This document shows positions 9,670-16,255 of a DNA stretch of 41,711 nucleotides, one piece after another. The notes under the pieces were generated by a model. It was not told the origin of the DNA, did no database searches, and saw only the letters and a program-made list of their open reading frames with translations. The translations under genes and the position numbers were made by a program. Origin of the DNA: DASVAL01 sp035649575. Lineage in GTDB: Bacteria; Planctomycetota; UBA1135; UBA2386. Location of the stretch: positions 1-41,711 of the forward strand of contig DASRJH010000093.1 in the NCBI GenBank assembly GCA_035649575.1. Reading direction: 5' to 3'. The number at the start of each line of letters is the position of its first letter. Position 1 is the first letter of the stretch.

Positions 9670-10166
9670 GCGTGTGCAGCCGCCCTGTCATGGCCCGCGA
9701 GCACGGCAGCCTCGTGCGCGAGCAGCCACTGCTTGCATGCCAGCCCGCCGCCGAAGCCCGTGAGGCTGCCGTCCTTGCCGATCACGCGATGGCAGGGCAC
9801 CACGATCGGCAGCGGGTTCCTGCCGTTCGCCGCGCCGACGGCTCGCGTCGCGGACGGCCTGCCGAGCAAGCGCGCTTGCTGCTGGTAGCTGCGCGTCTCG
9901 CCGAAGGGGATCTCGGAGAGAGCGCGCCACGCCGCGAGCTGGAACTCGGTGCCCGAAGGCAGAAGGCGCAGGTCGAACCGCCGCCGCCGGCCCGCGAAAT
10001 ACTGATCGAGCTGTCGCGCGAGCTCGTCGCACCGGCCGTCGTCGCGTCTCGCGTCTTCGCGAGGCTGCTCGCCCGGCAGGTGGATGCGCACAACCGCGCC
10101 GTCGTCCCGTACGACGAGTCGCAGGCTGCCGATCGGAGAACGGAGCGAGCGCGTGTAGAGGTCCAT
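9666..10166 (-). CDS. ogt: Methylated-DNA-[protein]-cysteine S-methyltransferase
   Basis: 166 residues, the usual size for the Ogt-type repair protein. It removes alkyl groups from O6-alkylguanine (and O4-alkylthymine) by irreversible transfer to a cysteine. The active site is IVVPCHRVIG with C125. The DNA-binding helix-turn-helix segment precedes it (RSYQQQARLLGRPSATRAVG, with the arginine finger region), as do NGRNPLP and GFGGGLACKQWLL. No AdaA-like metal-binding regulatory domain is fused, so it is the simple repair form. The start at 10166 begins the conserved MDLYTRSLRSPIGSL strand; open sequence upstream is non-homologous. It sits 29 bases after a lipoprotein gene and overlaps the next gene by four bases. 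Confidence 0.95.
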   Translation of the reverse strand: MDLYTRSLRSPIGSLRLVVRDDGAVVRIHLPGEQPREDARRDDGRCDELARQLDQYFAGRRRRFDLRLLPSGTEFQLAAWRALSEIPFGETRSYQQQARLLGRPSATRAVGAANGRNPLPIVVPCHRVIGKDGSLTGFGGGLACKQWLLAHEAAVLAGHDRAAAHA

Positions 10167-10195
10167 GTTTCGGGCTTCGAGAGTAACGCGGCTCG

Positions 10196-11428
10196 TCAGC
10201 GAACGGCTATGGCCATGCGCACGACAGGGGACGCGAGCTTTTCCGACGATGGTTCGCCTTCCTGCAGGTGCAGGTAGAACTGCGTGAGGATCGGGCCCGC
10301 TGGCGAGAGCCGCTTCGCCAGCAGCGCCTCGCGCAGCAGCCGTTCGCCCGCCGCGAGCTTTTCCTCGAGTGATCCCGCGGGCGGCCAGACCTCGAGGCAG
10401 CGTCCGGCAGGTACTTCGCGGAGCTGCCAGTCCTTCGGTGCCTGCAGCGCGGGGCCGTTGGCGCGCTGGCGGAACGGGGCGGCGATCCAGGCCTTGCCCT
10501 CCTCCTGCCAGAAGATCGGGAACCCGGCGATCCACTGTTTCTGCCGCTCGAGCTCGACGTGTACGGGTTGATAGGCGGCGACGCGCGCGGCCCAGTTCCC
10601 GGGATCGGCGATGCACACCCAGCGCGTGGCCTTCGCCTCGCCTTCGACCGGCACCTCGGAGCGGCTCTCGGGCAACGGACCGGGCGCGGGCATGACATTG
10701 CGCTGCCCTCTCTCGCCCTTCGCCGCGGCCGGTGGCGCGAAGAAATCGGGAGCCCAGTCGATTTCGCGGAGCTTGAGAACCACGTCACAGCGACCGAGCC
10801 CGTCGAGCTCGAGCTGCTTCGCGATCCACGTCGTCGGTGTGCGCAGGTATTCGACGACGCGCACTGCGCCCGCGGCACTCGCGAACGAGTCGGGCAGCAG
10901 ACTGTGGTCGCGCAGCCGCAGCTTGCACAACGAGCCATCGGGTTGCGTGAGCTCGAACTCGTTCGGTCCCGTGCGACGGCAACCCGTGGCTCGGTGCAGC
11001 GGCCCGAACGTCGCCGCGTCGAGCAGCGTGCGGAGCCGGCGCACGCGCGCCGCCGCTTCGGGAGCAGGCTGCTTCGCCTCGGCGTTTTCGAGGTGGAAGA
11101 CCGTGTCGCCCGTGAGCAGATAGGTGCTGTTCGCTTCCTGCACACGCAGCTTGTCGGGCAGGATCGCGAACAGAAGGATCTCGGTGCCACCGGCTGGCCG
11201 CACCGTGGCCATGATGGAGTCGATCTTGCCGCGCAACGGCCTGTGGCACTCGTCGAGCACCGCGGCGACGAGATCTCCTTCCGCGATCGCGGCGACGTCG
11301 ACCGTGCGCGCGCGCGGCGCAGGCTGCTGCGCACCCTCCGCGCCGCAGGCGTGGATCAGAACAGCGGCCGCGACCGTCAGTGTCGCGAGGCCGACTCCTG
11401 CCGACCGCGTTCGAAGACCTTTCGCCAC
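10196..11428 (-). CDS. Lipoprotein of unknown function
   Basis: 410 residues, not assigned to a family. A GTG start at 11428 is needed to include the export signal (GVGLATLTVAAAVLIHACG) with a lipobox-like IHAC, lipidated Cys28. The mature protein has mixed alpha/beta composition with a segment around residues 85-125 (DKLRVQEANSTYLLTGDTV) and a C-terminal region rich in W and P; no catalytic motif is evident. The gene begins 52 bases inside the HEAT-repeat lipoprotein gene, so the two are probably co-translated. Both appear to be lipid-anchored, suggesting a cell-envelope complex. Function is unknown. Confidence 0.75.
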   Translation of the reverse strand: MAKGLRTRSAGVGLATLTVAAAVLIHACGAEGAQQPAPRARTVDVAAIAEGDLVAAVLDECHRPLRGKIDSIMATVRPAGGTEILLFAILPDKLRVQEANSTYLLTGDTVFHLENAEAKQPAPEAAARVRRLRTLLDAATFGPLHRATGCRRTGPNEFELTQPDGSLCKLRLRDHSLLPDSFASAAGAVRVVEYLRTPTTWIAKQLELDGLGRCDVVLKLREIDWAPDFFAPPAAAKGERGQRNVMPAPGPLPESRSEVPVEGEAKATRWVCIADPGNWAARVAAYQPVHVELERQKQWIAGFPIFWQEEGKAWIAAPFRQRANGPALQAPKDWQLREVPAGRCLEVWPPAGSLEEKLAAGERLLREALLAKRLSPAGPILTQFYLHLQEGEPSSEKLASPVVRMAIAVR

Positions 11429-12387
11429 GCCCCGACGTCGTACTGGTAGTCCTTGCCGCCGGCAAGCGTCACCAGCGCCTTGCTGGCGTGCAGGCGCACG
11501 TTCTGCACGGTTTCCTGCGGGCCCAGCAGTTCGATCAAGGCGTCAGCGTAGTCCTGCGCGTTCATGCGCCCGAGGGCCACGCAGACGGCCATGCGGACGC
11601 GCGCCGTCGGGTGCTTCACGAAACTCGCCACGAGCGCGGCGTTCGCGGGATCGCGAGCGAGCCCCAGGCCGCGCACCGCCGAGACGAGTACCCCGGTCGG
11701 CACCGAATCGCGGCGCTCCGTCAGCAGCCGCCGCCAGATCGCCTGGATCTCGGCCGGGTGATTGCTCATCGGCTGCAGCCGGTAGAGGGCCCATGCGGCC
11801 TGCACGCGCCCGTCATCGGGATGGCCCTGCTTCTCGACGATCGCGGCCAGCACGCCGGGCGGCGTTGCCGGCGAACGCAGCACCGCGAGTCCGAGCACGG
11901 CGTGATCGACCACGAGCGGATCGGACAGCTGCGCGCCCTGCAGGATGATCGGCATCATCTCGAGCTTCTCGGAGAAGCCGAGCGCAGCGAGTGCGATCGC
12001 CTGTTGGCGAGGTTCGCTGCCGTCGGCAGCCAGGGCCTGCAACCGGCGGAAGTTCTCGCCAGGCGGGAGCGCCTCGCTCTCGGCCGTGCCGCCGGCGATC
12101 CGGGTCCGCTCGAGCCCCTGGTCGAGCACCATGTCGCGGATCGACCGTTCGAGCCGTTCGGCTTGCTGGTCGGCGCGGATCTCGCCTTGGTTGGAGAGTG
12201 CTTGCACGTAGCTGTCGATGGACTGGTCGAGCCGCAGCAGCACGGTGTTGATGTCGCGCCGGCGTTCTTCGGCCTTTTGCAGCGCGCGGTGGCGCTCTGT
12301 TTCCTCTGGTGCCGGCTCCCGCTTCGGGTCGGGGGAAGAAGCGCAGCCGGCGAGCAGGAGCGGCAGCAGAGCGAGCAGTCGGGTCAT
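11377..12387 (-). CDS. HEAT-repeat lipoprotein
   Basis: 336 residues. The N-terminus MTRLLALLPLLLAGCASS is a textbook lipoprotein signal, with Cys15 as the lipidation site. Residues about 25-110 are charged and probably helical or coiled-coil (HRALQKAEERRRDINTVLL). From about 110 to 330 alpha-helical HEAT-like repeats follow, for example QQAIALAALGF, VQAAWALYRLQ and ARVRMAVCVALGRMN. HEAT proteins are usually scaffolds that bind other proteins. It is the first gene of the five-gene minus-strand run and is divergent from the thioesterase gene, with about 120 bases between them for promoters. The 3' end overlaps the next lipoprotein gene by 52 bases. Confidence 0.85.
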   Translation of the reverse strand: MTRLLALLPLLLAGCASSPDPKREPAPEETERHRALQKAEERRRDINTVLLRLDQSIDSYVQALSNQGEIRADQQAERLERSIRDMVLDQGLERTRIAGGTAESEALPPGENFRRLQALAADGSEPRQQAIALAALGFSEKLEMMPIILQGAQLSDPLVVDHAVLGLAVLRSPATPPGVLAAIVEKQGHPDDGRVQAAWALYRLQPMSNHPAEIQAIWRRLLTERRDSVPTGVLVSAVRGLGLARDPANAALVASFVKHPTARVRMAVCVALGRMNAQDYADALIELLGPQETVQNVRLHASKALVTLAGGKDYQYDVGAWRKVFERGRQESASRH

Positions 12388-12508
12388 GGATGGGGGCTTC
12401 GAAGGGGACGCCCGGCTATCCTTCCCGGTTTTCAGCGGCGGCGCCAGGATCGGGGCGACTTCGCGCGAGCCGGTGGCACACCTTGCCCCCTCGACCTAGC
12501 CTGTGGCG

Positions 12509-12913
12509 ATGAGCGAGTTCCCGGGACCGGTGCACCACGTGCGCGTGCGCTACTGCGAGACCGATCGCATGGCCGTTGCGCACCATGGCAGCTACGTCGC
12601 GTGGTTCGAGGAAGCGCGCACCGAGTGGATGCGGGCGCGTGGCAAGACCTACCGGCAGATGGAGGACGAAGGCAACCTGTTGCAGGTCGTCGATTTCTCG
12701 TGCCAATACCACAAGCCCGTCGACTACGACGAGGTCGTGGCGATCAGGGTGCGCATCGGGGAGGCCGGCAAGGCCGCGGTGACGATCGAATACGAAGCGC
12801 GCCGCGAACGCGACGGCGTCGTGTGCGCCACAGGGAGCACGAAGCTCGCGTGTGTCGGCCGCGACGGCAAGCTGCGACGGCTGCCGCCCGAGCTCGGCGA
12901 GGCGGGCGGATAG
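12509..12913 (+). CDS. Acyl-CoA thioesterase, YbgC/FadM hotdog family
   Basis: 134 residues, a full-length single hotdog domain. The 4HBT signature is clear: VRYCETDRMAVAHHGSYVAWFEEAR, in which the Asp of ETDRMAVAHH is the usual catalytic residue, then VVDFSCQYHKPVDYDE, and VVCATGSTKLACV on the last strand. Such enzymes hydrolyse acyl-CoA thioesters in the cytoplasm; in many bacteria YbgC is linked to the Tol-Pal envelope system, but no tol genes are present here. ATG 12509 is preferred to GTG 12503, six bases earlier in the same frame. There is no recognisable Shine-Dalgarno site. Confidence 0.93.
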   Translation: MSEFPGPVHHVRVRYCETDRMAVAHHGSYVAWFEEARTEWMRARGKTYRQMEDEGNLLQVVDFSCQYHKPVDYDEVVAIRVRIGEAGKAAVTIEYEARRERDGVVCATGSTKLACVGRDGKLRRLPPELGEAGG

Positions 12914-12976
12914 CCGACCCCGAGCGACCGCAATCCCGTCGGGCGTTACGCGAAAGCCCCTTGCCAAGCGTGGGAT

Positions 12977-13012
12977 TCGCGAGACTACGGGCCCAGGGCC
13001 CGCCCGTCGCGA
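12977..13012. terminator. Imperfect GC-rich hairpin between thioesterase and sigma genes
   Basis: Inner stem ACGGGC (12987-12992) pairs with GCCCGT (13002-13007) around a 9-base loop. Outer arms TCGCGA (12977-12982) and TCGCGA (13007-13012) are also complementary and share one base with the inner stem. It lies 64 bases after the thioesterase stop and about 100 bases before the sigma-factor start. No T-run follows, so a terminator, an operator or an mRNA leader structure are all possible. Confidence 0.35.
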
Positions 13013-13112
13013 CAAGCCACACAGCCCAGACTCGCGGCCCCCCGCGACTTCGCGTAAGTTGTGCGGCCCGGGCGCCAGAATCCTGGCTTGCCCGACACGT
13101 AGCCGCACGCCC

Positions 13113-13634
13113 ATGTCCATGTCACCGGAAGTCGCTTTCGAGCAGCACCGCGAGCGACTGCTCTCGGTGATCTATCTGCGCATGGGACCCGACCTTCGAG
13201 TCCGCATGGACCCCGAGGACGTGCTCCAGGAAGTCGCGATCGAGGCGGTCAATTCGTGGAAGACCCTGTCCACCGAGGAGAACGCGGGAGCTTGGCTCGT
13301 GACACTGGCGCGCCGCAAGGTGGCGCGGATCATGCGCGACCAGCTCGGCGTCGCCGCGCGGGATCCGCGCCGCGAACACGCGGTCAAGACCGAACTGCCG
13401 CTGGCCGACCGGCGATCGGGCCCGATCACGCACGCGGACCGCAAGGACCGGCTCGAACTGCTCGAACAGGCCATCCTGCGCCTGTCGGACGACCACCGCG
13501 AGGTGATCCTGCTGATGAAGATCGAGGGGCTTTCGGCCAAGGAGGTGGGCGAGCGCATGGGGCGCAGCGAGAATGCCGTGCATCTGCTGTTGAGCCGAGC
13601 GCTCAAGCGTCTGGCCGAAGAGTTGAAGCTGTGA
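13113..13634 (+). CDS. ECF-type RNA polymerase sigma factor
   Basis: 173 residues with sigma-70 region 2 at about 8-75 (HRERLLSVIYLRMG, then DPEDVLQEVAIEAV, the core-binding helix) and region 4 at about 115-170 (LRLSDDHREVILLMKIEGLSAKEVGERMG, whose last helix reads SENAVHLLLSRALKRL for -35 recognition). Region 3 is absent, as in ECF factors. No anti-sigma gene follows; instead the stop TGA overlaps the GTG of a transmembrane Ser/Thr kinase gene (GTGA). That arrangement is common in planctomycetes, where the kinase is thought to control the sigma factor. ATG 13113 (MSMSPEVAFEQH) is preferred because upstream sequence in the frame does not look coding. Confidence 0.93.
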   Translation: MSMSPEVAFEQHRERLLSVIYLRMGPDLRVRMDPEDVLQEVAIEAVNSWKTLSTEENAGAWLVTLARRKVARIMRDQLGVAARDPRREHAVKTELPLADRRSGPITHADRKDRLELLEQAILRLSDDHREVILLMKIEGLSAKEVGERMGRSENAVHLLLSRALKRLAEELKL

Positions 13635-16255
13635 ACGAGCCGCAGTTGCCAAAGGCCGAGGGCAGTGGATTCGAGGACAGGGGCCGAGACCCCGTCGCCG
13701 ATGCGGCGGACCTGCGCATGGCCGAGGTGTTGCGCGGCTCGAGCTCGGGCGCCGAGTTGCGGGCCGAGCTGCAGGGCGACGGCACCGCCGAAGGGTCCGA
13801 CCTGCTGTCGCGTCTCAATGCGCTCGAGTTCGTCCAGCAGGTCGTCGGCGGTACGGCGGACATGCCGGCGCGGCTCGGCGACTATCAGATCAAGGGTCTG
13901 CTCGGCCGCGGCGGCATGGGCACCGTCTACCTCGGCTGGCACGAGGAGCTCGAACGCGAGGTCGCCTTGAAGGTGCTGTCGCCGAGCTTCGCGTCGGATC
14001 CGACGATGCGCCGGCGTTTCCGCGCGGAGGCGCGCGCGACGGCCGCGCTGCACCACCGGCACATCGTGCCGATCTACGACTACGGGGAAGCGCAGGGCAT
14101 GCCGTTCTTCGCGATGGAGCGCGTCGACGGCATGAGCCTCGACAAACACATCGCTGCGGCACGTCGGCTCGGCAAGCGTCCGATGGCACCGCTCGACGCG
14201 GCGGAACGGTTCGCCGGCGTGGCCGATGCGCTGGGCCTCGCGCATCGCCGGCGCGTGCTGCACCGCGACGTCAAGCCCGGCAACATCCTGGTCGGCAGCG
14301 ACGGCACGCTGGCGCTCAGCGACTTCGGTCTCGCGAAGGCGCTCGACCGTGCCTCCGTGCGGCTCACTTCGAGGGGCGGCGGCTTCCTCGGCACGCTGCA
14401 CTACTCTTCGCCCGAGCAGGCGCTCGGCCACGAGTGCACGCAGGCGAGCGACCTCTATTCGCTCGGCGTGACGATCTTCGAGGCCGTGACCGGCGAGCTG
14501 CCGATGACCGGCAAGACGACCGAGGCGCTGTTGCAGTCGATCCTGCACGGCACGCCAAGGCGCCTGCGCGATCACGTGCCCGAGGCGCCGCGCGATTTCG
14601 ACGCGGTGCTCGAGAAGCTGCTGACCCGCGAGCCGGCGGACCGCTACCAGGACGGCGAAGACCTCGCGCGCGATCTGCAGCGCATCGCCGATGGCGAGCC
14701 CGTGCACATCAAGCGCCTGCCGCTGCACGTCCGCGCGTGGCGCAGAGCACGCAAGAACCCCGTGCTGTCGGGCGCGATCATGGCGACCATCGTGTTGTCG
14801 CTCGCGACGGTGACGCTGTTGACCGTGTGGCGGCGCGAGCGCGGCCAGAGCCTCGAGCTGAGGCACCAGGACAAGCTCGTCGAGATCGTTCGCGACATCA
14901 GCGCCGAGGCAGGGTCCCCGTGGGGGGGCGCGCAGTTCCTGTATTCGCTCTGTGGCGCCGAAGTGCCGGCCGTGCCGCCGAACCCGAACGTGCTGCTGAA
15001 GCTCGAGCGCGCGCGTGCGGAATGGACCGACGACGCCCAGGTCGTCGCGATGCGCCGGGCCTATGTCGACGATCCGGAGCCCGAGGCAAGCGCGCTGCTG
15101 CGCGAGGGGCGTGGTTACGAGGCGTTGCTGCGCTACGACGCGGCGATCACCGACGCGCTGGCCGCGCGCACGGGCGGCGACTTCGCGGTCGAGCTCAGGT
15201 TGTACGGCCTCTATCTCGGCCGCTGCGTCGCGAACCTGACCGCCGCTGTCGCGCGTCCCTTCGAGGCGCGCATGGACCTCGCGCTGGCCGCATTCTTGCG
15301 GCCGGGCGCGGTCTTCCCGCTCGAGTTGAAGGGGGTGCTCGATGTCGCGCAGAGTCCCGACGTGCCCGCGGCTGCGTCGAAGCTCGAGAGCAATGTCGCG
15401 ACGGCCGCCCCGGACCGCGTGCGCGCCACGGGTCTCTTGTTGTGGAGCCTCGCGGGCCTGCAGCCGGCGCGGCACAGTAACATGATGGACTTCGGGCTGC
15501 GCTTCCAGGGCCGCCGCGCGCTGCACGAGGTCGCAGCACGCCTGTTGCAGACTTCGCCGGCCGACGTGCTGCCTCGCGGAACTCCGACCGGGTTGTCGAG
15601 CGAGATCGCCGAGCTTGCTGGCACGGCGTTGCAGCGGCTCAATGAACCTGCCGTGATGCGCGACCTGGTCGGCAGCTGCCGCGAACGGATCGAACGGCGT
15701 GTGCATCCCGACTCGCCGCTGCAAGGCTGGTGGTCGGTGCTGTCGGTGCTCGAACAACAACGCGGCGGCATGTCCGATCGCAACGGCAACCCGCTGTCGC
15801 CGGCGATGCAGCTCGCGACCTGGGACGACCTGCTGCGCCTCTCGCCGAAGCGCGAGAAGCTCAAGTTGTGGCTGCCGCGTTTCGAGGAGCTGCGCCGCAA
15901 CCACCCCGCATTGCGCGGCATGCTCAGTGTCGCGGCGCGCATGCATCTGATGGCCGGTTCGGCGGACGACGCCGAGAAGTCGGTTCGCCTGTGGATCATC
16001 GAAGCCGAAGGCGACCCCGACGCGCAGCTGTGCCGCATGCGGCTCTTGCTGCGCCAAGGCAAACTCGATGAGGCGCTCGACGACGCGATGGTCGCGGTGC
16101 AGGAATCGGTGGCGCGCGCCGAAACGCTGCGCGAGGTCGTCCGGATCTGCGAGGAGAGCCAGGACGAGCTCGAGCCTGGCGAAGTCGAGCAAGTGCGGCT
16201 CATGGCCAGGCAGTTCAGCGCGCTCGGGGCCGGAACGGAGGGAAGCGTGCGATGA
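13631..16255 (+). CDS. Transmembrane Ser/Thr protein kinase (Hanks type)
   Basis: 874 residues, starting at GTG 13631. After an acidic N-terminal segment the kinase domain spans about 85-350: glycine loop LGRGGMG, ATP lysine K114 in VALKVL, catalytic loop HRDVKPGN (D213), DFG at 231-233, GTLHYSSPEQ in place of APE, and SDLYSLGVTIFE. A single transmembrane helix at about 378-399 follows a basic stretch, leaving about 470 residues outside. The outer region is alpha-helical and resembles TPR-type repeats near the end (AQLCRMRLLLRQGKLDEALDDAM), but no ligand-binding domain was recognised. All catalytic residues are present, so the kinase should be active. It overlaps its neighbours by four bases on each side (GTGA with the sigma gene, ATGA with the next gene). 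Confidence 0.93.
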   Translation: MNEPQLPKAEGSGFEDRGRDPVADAADLRMAEVLRGSSSGAELRAELQGDGTAEGSDLLSRLNALEFVQQVVGGTADMPARLGDYQIKGLLGRGGMGTVYLGWHEELEREVALKVLSPSFASDPTMRRRFRAEARATAALHHRHIVPIYDYGEAQGMPFFAMERVDGMSLDKHIAAARRLGKRPMAPLDAAERFAGVADALGLAHRRRVLHRDVKPGNILVGSDGTLALSDFGLAKALDRASVRLTSRGGGFLGTLHYSSPEQALGHECTQASDLYSLGVTIFEAVTGELPMTGKTTEALLQSILHGTPRRLRDHVPEAPRDFDAVLEKLLTREPADRYQDGEDLARDLQRIADGEPVHIKRLPLHVRAWRRARKNPVLSGAIMATIVLSLATVTLLTVWRRERGQSLELRHQDKLVEIVRDISAEAGSPWGGAQFLYSLCGAEVPAVPPNPNVLLKLERARAEWTDDAQVVAMRRAYVDDPEPEASALLREGRGYEALLRYDAAITDALAARTGGDFAVELRLYGLYLGRCVANLTAAVARPFEARMDLALAAFLRPGAVFPLELKGVLDVAQSPDVPAAASKLESNVATAAPDRVRATGLLLWSLAGLQPARHSNMMDFGLRFQGRRALHEVAARLLQTSPADVLPRGTPTGLSSEIAELAGTALQRLNEPAVMRDLVGSCRERIERRVHPDSPLQGWWSVLSVLEQQRGGMSDRNGNPLSPAMQLATWDDLLRLSPKREKLKLWLPRFEELRRNHPALRGMLSVAARMHLMAGSADDAEKSVRLWIIEAEGDPDAQLCRMRLLLRQGKLDEALDDAMVAVQESVARAETLREVVRICEESQDELEPGEVEQVRLMARQFSALGAGTEGSVR

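Noticed and set aside
8207..9691. Long minus-strand open frame extending the histidine kinase upstream to 9691
   Set aside because: The sequence is arginine- and proline-rich antisense or off-frame to the well-supported class V aminotransferase gene; the kinase homology begins at the transmembrane helix near 8206.
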